DNA of 57,691 nt from contig PBSY01000005.1 of NCBI GenBank assembly GCA_002726915.1, positions 1-57,691 of the forward strand, given 5' to 3'. The notes below the pieces were generated by a model that saw only the letters and a program-made list of their open reading frames with translations, had not been told where the DNA came from and made no database searches. This DNA is from Verrucomicrobiales bacterium. GTDB lineage: Bacteria > Verrucomicrobiota > Verrucomicrobiia > Verrucomicrobiales > DEV007. Below, one piece after another: positions 47,464 to 56,378 of the stretch (positions within the stretch are counted from its first letter, which is position 1; each line of letters begins with the position of its first letter). A program made the translations under genes and the position numbers.

Positions 47464-48129
47464 TCAGGATTCGGCTTCAGGATTCTTTTCGAGTACTTTG
47501 TCAATAAGACCGTAAGCTGCTGCCTCTTCGGCAGGCATGTAGTTATCACGGTCAGCGTCACGCTCAATATCCTCGACGGTCTTTCCAGTGTGGTGAGAGA
47601 GAATGATATTCAGGCGCTTCTTAAGGGAATACATGAATTCCACGGTCCGCTCCACATCGGAAGCCGTGCCTTGGGCACCACCAGACACCTGGTGGATCAT
47701 GATGTGAGAATTCGGCAAGGCATATCGCTTACCCTTGGTGCCCGCTGTCAGGAGCACGGCACCCATAGACGCCGCCATACCCATGCAGTAAGTGTTAACA
47801 TCGCATGTTACAAACTGCATTGTGTCGTAGATCGCGAGGCCAGCCGTCACGGATCCGCCTGGGCTGTTAATGTAAACGTTAATATCCTTGTTAGGATCCT
47901 GCATCTGCAGGTAAAGCATCTGAGCGATGATATAGTTAGCAAGCGGGTCGCTGATGCCTTCACCAATGAAGATAATGCGATCCTTCATGAGGCGGGAAAT
48001 AAGGTCAAACTGGACCATCGTATTTCCTTCCTTCTCGATAACACTCACGTTCTTCACCGGATCGATAATCCGCTGCTGAAGGTGAGGAGGAAGCATAGGG
48101 GAGAGTTCTTGTACGTCGTCTAGGGACAT
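47464..48129 (-). CDS. clpP: ATP-dependent Clp protease proteolytic subunit
   Basis: A 221-residue ClpP. The nucleophile Ser is in YCMGMAASMGAVLL near residue 117, the His in IMIHQVSGG near 142, and the Asp in the ERDADRDNYMPAEEA block near 191. NSPGGSVTAGLAIYDTMQ is the usual handle region. The N-terminal stretch of about 30 residues before FDLISRLMKDRIIF is longer than in many ClpPs and may be a propeptide. It follows tig by 60 bases; clpX is not in the window. It forms the tetradecameric protease chamber. Confidence 0.97.
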   Translation of the reverse strand: MSLDDVQELSPMLPPHLQQRIIDPVKNVSVIEKEGNTMVQFDLISRLMKDRIIFIGEGISDPLANYIIAQMLYLQMQDPNKDINVYINSPGGSVTAGLAIYDTMQFVTCDVNTYCMGMAASMGAVLLTAGTKGKRYALPNSHIMIHQVSGGAQGTASDVERTVEFMYSLKKRLNIILSHHTGKTVEDIERDADRDNYMPAEEAAAYGLIDKVLEKNPEAES

Positions 48130-48189
48130 GGTAGTGTTCTTTCTTGAAAGTTTACGTGTGAACGAGATGGTTCGTCGGGGAAAAGATCT

Positions 48190-49527
48190 TTAGTTCTCCT
48201 CGGCCGGTGCTTCGACCTCCGAGACCTTAGCATTCGAGCGAAGAAACTCAATTGTCTTGGAAATGACAATGTCCTGACTGATATTCTCGAAGCCGTTATT
48301 GTCGCGGAGTTCACGAGCGAGCTTTTTGACAGGACGGCGCTGTTGCTGAGCCGTCATCATGACTCGCTGGGAAACCTCTTCCTGTGAAGCAGTGATGCCT
48401 TCCTTCTGAGCGATCTCTTCGAGAATGAACATCGTCTTCACGTTGTTCTTCGCCTGCGTCTCGGCACTCTTCATAAGATCTTCCTGGTTTTCTTCAATTT
48501 CACCCTCACTCAAGCCCTGCTCATAACCTCGGGAAACCATCTGATTCACCTGACGCTGTGTCTCGTTAAAGACGATGTGCTGAGGCAGGTCAAAGGCCAT
48601 CTCATCATTTAGGTGAGCAAGCACTTGATTGTCGATGATCTGATTGCGAGCCTGCTCCTGCTGCTGTTTAAACTGCTCACTAACTTTACCCTTGAGCTCC
48701 TCTAGTGATTCGGCACCCATCGCCTTGGCGTGTTCGTCGTCAAGGGTGGGTAGTTCACGTTCCTTCACCTGTGTCACTTTAATATCGTATTGCACGGTCT
48801 TGCCAGCAACAACCTCAACCGGAAAGTCTTCAGCATACTCTGCATCAAAGGTCTTGGAATCCCCGGCGCTCATACCCTCGACTTCCTTTGAAAGACCGGG
48901 GATGAATTCACGGGATTCTTCACCCTCTTCCGGGACATCGACCCAATGGCTTTCACCTTTTGCGAGTGGTCCTGCCTGCTCTTCGAGCTTGTCGGCAAGC
49001 GGTTCACCATCAAGCGTTGCTGTATAGTCAACCACGACCAAGTCAGTTGGGACAGCAGCCCGGTCCACATCTTTGGGAACTGCTTGCTGTTTTCGCATGT
49101 TGTTGAGGTAGCCATCGATCATTTCATCGGTGACCTCCATTTTCTGAACTTCGACTTCGATTTCTTTGTAATCGGCAATTTCTACCTCAGGTTCGGTCAC
49201 GACTTCAACCGCCAGCATGTAGGAGCCGTCGGCTTCGAATTGTTCCCGCTCAACCTGAGCAATACCGAGGATGGCCAGATTTTCTTTTTCGCGAGCTTCA
49301 CCGTAGGCGGAACGGGCAAGGCGATCCTTCAGCTCGCCTTCGATGTCGACGGCGTAGCGCTTTTCAATCACGCTTGCGGGAATCTTTCCGGGGCGAAAAC
49401 CGGGAACTTTGGCCTGAGCGGAATACGCAGCAACAATCTGCTTACGAGTATCGGTCACCGTATCGGCCGGGATCTCGGCAGAGAGGCGCGCTTTGCACTC
49501 AGGGAGGCGTTCGACAGTAATGTTCAT
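48190..49527 (-). CDS. tig: trigger factor
   Basis: A 445-residue trigger factor. The N-terminal ribosome-binding domain contains the signature PGFRPGKIPASVIEKRY near residue 44. The middle PPIase (FKBP-like) domain spans about 155-240, and the helical C-terminal domain follows. It binds nascent chains at the ribosome exit. It is followed by clpP, the common tig-clpP arrangement. The acidic ending (VSEVEAPAEEN) is normal. Confidence 0.96.
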   Translation of the reverse strand: MNITVERLPECKARLSAEIPADTVTDTRKQIVAAYSAQAKVPGFRPGKIPASVIEKRYAVDIEGELKDRLARSAYGEAREKENLAILGIAQVEREQFEADGSYMLAVEVVTEPEVEIADYKEIEVEVQKMEVTDEMIDGYLNNMRKQQAVPKDVDRAAVPTDLVVVDYTATLDGEPLADKLEEQAGPLAKGESHWVDVPEEGEESREFIPGLSKEVEGMSAGDSKTFDAEYAEDFPVEVVAGKTVQYDIKVTQVKERELPTLDDEHAKAMGAESLEELKGKVSEQFKQQQEQARNQIIDNQVLAHLNDEMAFDLPQHIVFNETQRQVNQMVSRGYEQGLSEGEIEENQEDLMKSAETQAKNNVKTMFILEEIAQKEGITASQEEVSQRVMMTAQQQRRPVKKLARELRDNNGFENISQDIVISKTIEFLRSNAKVSEVEAPAEEN

Positions 49528-49665
49528 AGCTTGGGTTTTCCAGACAGGAAGAAGGTCCTTTTCAATAAGGGGCGGGAATCTAGATCAAACCTTTCGGCTT
49601 TGCACCCTATAAATTTCGCAGATTTTTTGAACGAGACCTGTCTGAAATGAGCCGCTAATCGGTCT

Positions 49666-50421
49666 CTATTCCTCAAGAAAGTTCGACATATCGAGAGGCA
49701 GCGAGCATTCCCAATCCTCACCTTTCCAGCCAAAACCGGAAGCGTGAAGAGCCTGACGATTCATGAGAAGTTGGCGTTCGAGCGAAAAGGTCCAGCCCGT
49801 TTCAATAAATTGGAGGTAACAGGCGTCGTCGGGCCCGTAGATCTTGTCTCCCACGATGGAATGCCCCGAATGGGCTGCGTGTACTCGAATCTGGTGCATC
49901 CGGCCGGTCGCTGGGTAGCAGCGGAGCATCGCAAAACGATTTCCGTTGCTGGTCCTCTTCTCAAACCGCCGTTCGACCTCGAACCGGGTCAAACTGAGCT
50001 TTCCGTCAGGATGTACGATCTGCTTCACCCAGATGGGTGACTCCTCGACCTCGCCTTTTCTTCGAATGGGCTCTTCCACGGAGAATTGATCTTCCTTCGG
50101 CCAGCCCCAAACCAGCGCGTGATATGACTTGCGAAACTCCCGCTTTTCCATCGCGATACTGAGCTCGCGAGCGGCCTTTTTCGTTTTCGCGACAAGGACG
50201 ATACCGCTCGTTTCTCGGTCGAGACGGTTAATGAGTGAAAGCTTGCCACCATTAGCCAATTCGTAGATGCACAGAGCCTCAAGTCCGTCCAACAGTGTCG
50301 GCGGATTCCCCGGAACCGAGGGATGGACAAGAAGATGCGCCGGCTTGTCGACCAACATGAAGTCATCGGTTTCATGCAGGACTGAGAATTGCGGGGTATG
50401 GAGGCGCAGATCGATAGACAA
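49666..50421 (-). CDS. RluA-family pseudouridine synthase
   Basis: A 251-residue enzyme without an S4 domain. The catalytic motif is NRLDRETSGIVLVAKTKKAA near residue 63, where the Asp forms the nucleophile; most relatives have His instead of the first Asn. Other blocks are DDFMLVDKPAHLLVHPS near residue 17 and GRMHQIRVHAAHSGHSIVGD near 171. The target uridine in rRNA or tRNA cannot be told. It is transcribed away from lpxC and stands alone. Confidence 0.92.
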   Translation of the reverse strand: MSIDLRLHTPQFSVLHETDDFMLVDKPAHLLVHPSVPGNPPTLLDGLEALCIYELANGGKLSLINRLDRETSGIVLVAKTKKAARELSIAMEKREFRKSYHALVWGWPKEDQFSVEEPIRRKGEVEESPIWVKQIVHPDGKLSLTRFEVERRFEKRTSNGNRFAMLRCYPATGRMHQIRVHAAHSGHSIVGDKIYGPDDACYLQFIETGWTFSLERQLLMNRQALHASGFGWKGEDWECSLPLDMSNFLEE

Positions 50422-50503
50422 TCTTAATCTGGATCTCCGTGTTAATCTTGCTGTTTTTCTGCCGTTCGGGTGCCATTTTAGGTCACAAAATCCAGAGTAA
50501 GCG

Positions 50504-50524
50504 CATGGGCAAGACTAGCCCATG
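50504..50524 (+). repeat. hairpin in the leader of lpxC-fabZ
   Basis: CATGGGC and GCCCATG form a perfect seven-base stem with a seven-base loop, about 80 bases before the start of the fusion gene. There is no T run after it. Confidence 0.45.
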
Positions 50525-50602
50525 TCTCGCCAAATCGCTGGACTATCCCCCCTTTTGCGCTAGTGGTTCCCCGTCCCCAACCTTCCTGGATTGTCACAAC
50601 CC

Positions 50603-51913
50603 ATGTCGGCTCCGAAACAACAAACACTCGCCTCATCGGCTACTGTCACTGGCACTTCTCTCCATACCGGGGAGCAGGTCACGCTGACGTTGAAGCCCGC
50701 CCCTGTCGATCACGGCATCAAGTTTCGCCGAATTGATCTCGACGACCAACCTTTTATCGACGCCCACGTTTCAAAGGTGCAAACCGTCGAACGGGCCACC
50801 ACGCTCGCAGAAGGCTCGGTGAAAGTTCACACTGTCGAACACGTCATTTCAGCTCTTGTGGGGATGGGGGTCGATAATGCTATCGTCGAGATGGACGCCA
50901 ACGAACCGCCCATCGGCGATGGTTCGGCCCGCCCGTTTGTCGACTGCATCAAGAAAGCCGGTCTTAAAGTGCAGGAAGCCTATGCTTCGATTTTCGAAAT
51001 CCGTGAGCCCATTCACCTCGAGACCAAAAGCGGTTCACTGATCACGATCGTGCCTGACAAGACCTTTCGCGTCTCCTGCACCCAAGTCGGTCCTGACGGT
51101 CGCATGACCCAGTTTTACTCTACCGAGGTCAATCCAGAGATCTACGAAAAGGAAATTGCCGATGCTCGGACTTTTGTTTTCTACGAAGATGTTGAGCCGC
51201 TTCTTGAGAAAGGCTTAATCCAGGGCGGCAGCCTGGAGAACGCGATCGTCATTAAGGATGAATCTGTCATGAGCAAAGAATCACTCCGATACAAGGAGGA
51301 ATTCGCACGCCACAAGATTCTCGATGTTATTGGTGACCTCATGCTCAGTGGAAAACGCTTTATGGGTCATGTCATTGCTGTGAAGCCAGGGCACGGCCCT
51401 AACACGGAGATGGCCGCCAAGTTGGCCAAAACCTATGAGCAGACCCTTTCTATGGTGACGCCCGTCACTATTCCAACTGGAGAAGCGGTGATGGACAATA
51501 TTGAGGTTCAGAAAGTGCTACCTCATCGCTATCCCTTCCTTATGGTCGACCGAGTCGTCGGCTTCGAAGGCGACATGAAGTGCACCGGCGTTAAGCAGGT
51601 CACCACCAACGAACCTTTCTTTCAGGGACACTTCCCCGGTCACCCCGTTATGCCTGGCGTCCTCCAGGTCGAAGCCATGGCTCAAGTGGCCAGCATCGTA
51701 ATTCTTCGAACCCCGGAAAATCAGGGCAAGATAGGCTACTTTATGAGCGCCGATAAAGTTAAATTCCGTAAGCCGGTCATACCCGGTGACACGCTTATTA
51801 TCGAGTCAGAAATCCTCAAGGTGCGCCGCAACATTGCTTACGCTCAGTGTCGCTGCCTCGTGAACGGGGAAGTAACTTCTTCCTGTGATCTGAAATTTGC
51901 CATCGTCACCTGA
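50603..51913 (+). CDS. lpxC-fabZ: bifunctional UDP-3-O-acyl-GlcNAc deacetylase / 3-hydroxyacyl-ACP dehydratase
   Basis: A 436-residue fusion; ATG 50603 is chosen over an upstream TTG at 50591. Residues 1-295 are LpxC: TVTGTSLHTGEQVTL, the zinc ligands in VHTVEHVISALVGMG and ARHKILDVIGDLML, and MDANEPPIGDGSARPF. Residues 296-436 are FabZ: LPHRYPFLMVDRVVGFE with the catalytic His, and GHFPGHPVMPGVLQVEAMAQ with the Glu. LpxC commits to lipid A; FabZ makes unsaturated acyl-ACP. The fusion is known from Bacteroidetes, Chlorobi and PVC bacteria. lpxA follows after 38 bases. Confidence 0.97.
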   Translation: MSAPKQQTLASSATVTGTSLHTGEQVTLTLKPAPVDHGIKFRRIDLDDQPFIDAHVSKVQTVERATTLAEGSVKVHTVEHVISALVGMGVDNAIVEMDANEPPIGDGSARPFVDCIKKAGLKVQEAYASIFEIREPIHLETKSGSLITIVPDKTFRVSCTQVGPDGRMTQFYSTEVNPEIYEKEIADARTFVFYEDVEPLLEKGLIQGGSLENAIVIKDESVMSKESLRYKEEFARHKILDVIGDLMLSGKRFMGHVIAVKPGHGPNTEMAAKLAKTYEQTLSMVTPVTIPTGEAVMDNIEVQKVLPHRYPFLMVDRVVGFEGDMKCTGVKQVTTNEPFFQGHFPGHPVMPGVLQVEAMAQVASIVILRTPENQGKIGYFMSADKVKFRKPVIPGDTLIIESEILKVRRNIAYAQCRCLVNGEVTSSCDLKFAIVT

Positions 51914-51951
51914 GTATCAAGAGTTACTCTTGCTTAAATCGACTGCCCTTC

Positions 51952-52725
51952 ATGGCTAACGAGATTCATCCCACTGCTATTATTGATCCTGGTGCTGAAC
52001 TGGGCGACGACCTCGTTGTTGGTCCTTATGCTCTTATCAGTGCAAGCGTCAAACTCGGCAACGGATGCGTTATCCACAACAATGTAACTATCGACGGCCC
52101 AACTGAGATCGGCGAGAACAACGAGTTCTTCTCCTACGCTTCCATCGGACAGCGCACCCAGGATCTAAAGTATGATGGCGAGCCTACCTATCTCAAGATC
52201 GGCGACGGAAATACGTTCCGCGAATTTTGCACCGTAAACCGCGCGACCTCCGCTGGCGATGCCACTATCATCGGCAGCCAAGGCAATTTCCTCGCCTACA
52301 CCCATATCGGTCACGACTGCACCATCGGTGACCAGGTTGTGTTTTCTAACAATGCTACTTTAGGCGGCCACGTTGAAATCGGAGACCACGTTATTCTCGG
52401 AGGACTTACCGGTATCCACCAGTTTTGCCGCATCGGCGCTCACGCCATCACAGGTGGCTTTACAAAGATCGTTCAAGACGTGCCCCCTTACATGGTCGCC
52501 GACGGCAACCCTGCCCGAACCCGGGCAGTGAATAAAGTCGGCCTTGAGCGGCGCGGTTTTTCTGAAGAAGCAAGAAAGTCGATCAAATTTGCCTATCGCA
52601 CCCTCTTCCGCGAAGACCGCAACGTCACCGAAGCGCTTGAAGTGCTCCGCTCAATGGAAGAACGCACCGAGGAAGTCAAAAACATCATCACCTTCGTCGA
52701 AAGGTCGGAACGTGGGTTGCACTGA
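51952..52725 (+). CDS. lpxA: acyl-ACP--UDP-N-acetylglucosamine O-acyltransferase
   Basis: A 257-residue left-handed beta helix. It begins IHPTAIIDPGAELGDDLVVG. The hexapeptide repeats continue to about residue 185. The catalytic His is in YTHIGHDCTIGDQ near residue 122, and GGLTGIHQFCRIG and GNPARTRAVNKVGLERRGF are further family blocks. It adds the first 3-hydroxyacyl chain to UDP-GlcNAc, the step before LpxC. It is in an operon with lpxC-fabZ, which supplies the next enzyme and acyl substrate branch. Confidence 0.97.
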   Translation: MANEIHPTAIIDPGAELGDDLVVGPYALISASVKLGNGCVIHNNVTIDGPTEIGENNEFFSYASIGQRTQDLKYDGEPTYLKIGDGNTFREFCTVNRATSAGDATIIGSQGNFLAYTHIGHDCTIGDQVVFSNNATLGGHVEIGDHVILGGLTGIHQFCRIGAHAITGGFTKIVQDVPPYMVADGNPARTRAVNKVGLERRGFSEEARKSIKFAYRTLFREDRNVTEALEVLRSMEERTEEVKNIITFVERSERGLH

Positions 52726-52860
52726 GGCTGATTGGAAAACGCCTTAGTTCTGTCGCGGCTATCTCATTCATGGACATCGCAGGGGGTGGAATCTCCCTCG
52801 TCCCGTTTGCGCTATTTCCCGGGGCTACCAATTTCGCGGAGCCTCTGTATACTGGCGCTG

Positions 52861-54264
52861 ATGAAATCCCTAACCATGCTTTTCTCAGTCGCTCTCTTTT
52901 TCGTCAGCGCCTCCCATGCTGAGCAGCCTAATATTGTCTACATCATGGCCGACGATCTCGGCTGGGCTGAGCTGGGAAGCTACGGGCAGGAAAAGATCCA
53001 GACTCCCCACCTTGATCGGATCGCATCGGAGGGTATGCGCTTCACCCAACACTATACCAGTGCGCCAGTTTGCGCACCGGCTCGCTATTCACTGATGACC
53101 GGTAAGCACGGCGGCCACTCTTATGTCCGATCTAATTACGAGATCGGCGATTGGGACAGCCACGAGGGGCAGCTTCCGCTCCGAAATGAAGAAACCACTA
53201 TCGGCGAGCTCCTCAAAGTTAAGGGTTATGCCACCGGCGCATTCGGAAAATGGGGACTAGGCCAGCCGGGATCTGAAGGGGACCCCCTAAAGCAAGGATT
53301 CGATCGATTTTACGGCTACAACTGCCAGCGCCACGCCCACAATCTCTTCCCCGAGTATATTGTCGATCAGGACAAGCGCGTTCCCCTGGAAGGAAATACG
53401 GCAACGGTCTATGGCAAACAGTATGCGCCACAACTCATTGCTGACGCTGCCCTCGCCTTCGTCGATGCAAACAAAGACGGTCCGTTCTTTCTTTATTATC
53501 CCACCATCATTCCCCACCTCGCCCTGCAGGTTCCCTACAACGAACTAACGCCGTACATCAACGAGTGGGACGAAACGCCTTACATCGGTAAGAGCTACCT
53601 ACCCCACCCCACGCCACGCTCCGCCTATGCAGCCATGATCAGTTTCATGGACAAACAGATCGGGCGTCTTCTCGATAAACTTGACGAACACGGCCTCGCC
53701 GATAACACGGTTATCTTCTTTACTTCGGACAATGGCACAACCTTTCTCAAGGAGCAGGTCGACTACGAATTCTTCAACAGCGTCGCTGGGCTACGCGGGC
53801 TCAAGGGCGAAGTCTATGAAGGCGGTATCCGTGTTCCCCTGCTTGTGCGCTGGCCCGGAAGAGTTCAGCCGGGACAAACCAGTGCCCTTCTCAGCACCCA
53901 CTACGACGCGCTCGCTACGATCGCCGAGATTGCGGGGGTGCCCGTGGAGCAGAACCACGACGGCATCAGCTACCTACCCACCCTGCTCGGAAAAGAACAG
54001 CCTGAGCACGACTTTCTTTTCTGGGACTTTGCTGGCTACGGTGGCCAAGTCGCTCTGAGACAAGGAGACTGGAAGGCAATTATCCCAAGTTTAAAGAAAT
54101 ACCCTGAGGGTAAGGTCGAACTCTACAATTTGGCCGAGGATCCTTCCGAAGAAACCAACCTCGCCGATCAGCATACTGATAAGGCCGACTCCTTTACCAA
54201 ACTAATGATCGAGTCCCGCGACGAACCCGAAATTGAGCGGTTTCGCTTCTGGAAATACAAGTGA
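52861..54264 (+). CDS. exported arylsulfatase-like sulfatase
   Basis: The ATG at 52861 is chosen, giving 467 residues, because a signal peptide begins there (MKSLTMLFSVALFFVSASHA); the frame is open to 52732. The metal-binding start is IVYIMADDLGWAELGSYG. The formylglycine motif CAPARYSLMTG is near residue 77, then GYATGAFGKWGLG and FFTSDNGTTF. The C-terminal part ends with LYNLAEDPSEETNLA, typical of the arylsulfatase A group. It hydrolyses sulfate esters outside the cytoplasm. Unlike the sulfatase at 11865, it carries a Sec-type signal. Confidence 0.94.
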   Translation: MKSLTMLFSVALFFVSASHAEQPNIVYIMADDLGWAELGSYGQEKIQTPHLDRIASEGMRFTQHYTSAPVCAPARYSLMTGKHGGHSYVRSNYEIGDWDSHEGQLPLRNEETTIGELLKVKGYATGAFGKWGLGQPGSEGDPLKQGFDRFYGYNCQRHAHNLFPEYIVDQDKRVPLEGNTATVYGKQYAPQLIADAALAFVDANKDGPFFLYYPTIIPHLALQVPYNELTPYINEWDETPYIGKSYLPHPTPRSAYAAMISFMDKQIGRLLDKLDEHGLADNTVIFFTSDNGTTFLKEQVDYEFFNSVAGLRGLKGEVYEGGIRVPLLVRWPGRVQPGQTSALLSTHYDALATIAEIAGVPVEQNHDGISYLPTLLGKEQPEHDFLFWDFAGYGGQVALRQGDWKAIIPSLKKYPEGKVELYNLAEDPSEETNLADQHTDKADSFTKLMIESRDEPEIERFRFWKYK

Positions 54265-54329
54265 TAAGCCGCCGTTGAGAGGATGTCTCTGTGACATAAC
54301 AATCATTTCGCAATCTATTTTCTTTCTCG

Positions 54330-55142
54330 ATGCCCGAACTCGCTGAAGTCGAATATAACCGTAAGCAATGGGATCCTGGACTGGGGCAATCTCTTTCTAA
54401 AATCCGAACCCATTCGAAAGCGCGCATCTACCGGAATATAGCCGCAACGGCCATTCAGCGGGGGCTGAAAGGGCGCTCATTCGTGGCGAGTCACGCTCAC
54501 GGCAAACAGATGTTGTTCGAATTCTCTAATGGAGCCTGGATGGGACTTCATTTGGGTATGACCGGAAAACTGCACACGCGCCCGGTCGGTTCAAAAATAG
54601 AAAAACACGATCATCTTGTGCTCGATCTCGAGCACACACAGCTAGTCTTCTCCGATTACCGCATGTTTGGAAAACTCACGCTCGATGTGACCGAAGATGG
54701 CGGAGCACCAGAGTGGTGGCAAGCTCTCCCACCACAACCGCAGGATAAAGGCTTCACCAAAATTAGGCATCTCACATTCGCCCGACGTTTTCCGAAGACG
54801 CCAATCAAGACACTGCTTCTTGACCAACGTGGCTACCCCGGAGTCGGAAACTGGATGGCAGACGAAATTTGCTGGAGGGCTCAGATCGCTCCGCAATCGC
54901 CAAGTGGAACCCTGAGCGACGAACAAATTCATCTGATTTGGAAGCTGACTCGTCAGGTTTCGAGGGATGCAATCCGCGTCATCAGCACGAAATGGGAGAC
55001 CCCGCCAAAAAGCTGGCTTTTCACTCACCGGTGGAAGGATGGAGGGATTTGCCCCCGACGAGTATGCGGAGGCGCTGAACTTGAGCGCGCCGACTTAAGA
55101 GGGCGAACCACTTGCTGGTGTCCGGTCTGCCAGTTCTGCTAG
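54330..55142 (+). CDS. formamidopyrimidine-DNA glycosylase/endonuclease VIII family protein
   Basis: A 270-residue Fpg/Nei protein. The N terminus MPELAEVEYN keeps the catalytic Pro2 and Glu3 (usual PELPEVE). The beta-hairpin Lys is in HAHGKQMLFEF (59). GLHLGMTGKL, SDYRMFGKL and the helix-two-turn-helix GYPGVGNWMADE are intact. The C-terminal zinc finger is odd: the first Cys pair is C241-x4-C246, not C-x2-C, while the second, C264-x2-C267, is normal. It ends at a Cys. It removes oxidised bases and nicks the strand. Which base is preferred cannot be told. Confidence 0.9.
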   Translation: MPELAEVEYNRKQWDPGLGQSLSKIRTHSKARIYRNIAATAIQRGLKGRSFVASHAHGKQMLFEFSNGAWMGLHLGMTGKLHTRPVGSKIEKHDHLVLDLEHTQLVFSDYRMFGKLTLDVTEDGGAPEWWQALPPQPQDKGFTKIRHLTFARRFPKTPIKTLLLDQRGYPGVGNWMADEICWRAQIAPQSPSGTLSDEQIHLIWKLTRQVSRDAIRVISTKWETPPKSWLFTHRWKDGGICPRRVCGGAELERADLRGRTTCWCPVCQFC

Positions 55143-55178
55143 CCCCTCAGGCAATGAGCGGCAGCCGAGCCTACACTT

Positions 55179-56378
55179 TTAGCTCTCAGTTGGCTGCTCT
55201 TGGAGCGCGGCCAAAATGTATTCGCTCGGACGAAAATCTTCGATGATTGCCTCTTCCTGATCACCTCGCTTCATGCGCACCTGCTTGATGTTGAAGTTAG
55301 GTGTTTTGTGAGGAGCAAAAAGGATGTCGTCGTGAGTCGAATTTTCGTGCTTCTTGAACATCTCCGGTATGATATCACCGCCCAGATGATCATCGCGTCC
55401 GGTCGCAAGGTGGCAGGTGCCCAGCACTTTTTCATCCTGGATGTCAGCGCCTGAGACGGGCAGCACTTGGGTGCCAAATCCAAGTTCTCCGAGTGTCCCC
55501 GTCATTGGATCATCGGCAAGACGCGCATTGTGCGCATCAACCGTAGCCTGATTTCCTTCAATTAGAGTAGAGCTGATAATGTTTCGATCCTTAACTTCAA
55601 GAACGCCCAATGTGCCATCCTCATATTTCATCGGAAACTGTCCGTTGGCATCCTCGGGGACAAAGTAAACTTCGCCGGCGGGCAGATTCGCAATGTCCGG
55701 AGTCATCCCGCGGCAAAGTCCATGAGACTTTTGAGCTTTCTGACCACCGAGTTCCAAGGCCGCGGTCAGGATTTTACCATCTTCCAGTTCGAAATCGATT
55801 TCGATCACATCGGCGTTAGTCATGGCGAGACGCATTTTCTCAGCGTCCGAACTCACCTCCTCATAATCGACCGCAAGGCCGGAGTTTAAAATCACATCGT
55901 TGACACCGTGAAGGGTTGCTCCACGGAACCCGTATTCCTTACATTTTGCCGTCAGCGGTGCGGTGGCGGAATATGTGGAGACGCAAAGGATGATGTCGTA
56001 GTTTGGGTAGATGTCCCGGTCGAGATTATATTCTTTCCCATCCATGTCGTAGGCTTCGTCCTTCAAATCCAGATTGGAGCCGTAGGTCATTGGAATCGCA
56101 AAAAGCTCGCCACCAGTCATGCCTAGAGCTTCCAACCCCCCGTCTTTGAGGCCGAGGTAAAATTCTTCGTAAGCTTTACGCTGTATTTCATGCCCCTCTT
56201 CTTCGAGAAACTGATAACCCTTCATGAGGCTGACATCGTCGAGATCAATCAGAACGCAGACTTTGCACCCTTGAGTGGGTTCGAATACTTGCCCAAGAAG
56301 TCGTTCGAGTCTGAATTCCGGGAAAACCCGTTTTTCGGGATTCAAAATGATTTCTCGATTAAGTGTGGCTACGGACAT
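55179..56378 (-). CDS. M29 aminopeptidase-like protein
   Basis: A 399-residue protein. Its second half resembles M29 aminopeptidases and the related 2,5-dihydroxypyridine dioxygenase family: NLPAGEVYFVPEDANGQF near residue 233, then GELGFGTQVLPV and DEKVLGTCHLATGRDDHLGG near 320. The first half has a Rossmann-like start (CKVCVLIDLDDVSLMKGY). Metal ligands should be the Glu and His of these blocks. Whether it is a peptidase or another metalloenzyme is not clear. It is convergent with the glycosylase gene and stands alone. Confidence 0.8.
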   Translation of the reverse strand: MSVATLNREIILNPEKRVFPEFRLERLLGQVFEPTQGCKVCVLIDLDDVSLMKGYQFLEEEGHEIQRKAYEEFYLGLKDGGLEALGMTGGELFAIPMTYGSNLDLKDEAYDMDGKEYNLDRDIYPNYDIILCVSTYSATAPLTAKCKEYGFRGATLHGVNDVILNSGLAVDYEEVSSDAEKMRLAMTNADVIEIDFELEDGKILTAALELGGQKAQKSHGLCRGMTPDIANLPAGEVYFVPEDANGQFPMKYEDGTLGVLEVKDRNIISSTLIEGNQATVDAHNARLADDPMTGTLGELGFGTQVLPVSGADIQDEKVLGTCHLATGRDDHLGGDIIPEMFKKHENSTHDDILFAPHKTPNFNIKQVRMKRGDQEEAIIEDFRPSEYILAALQEQPTES

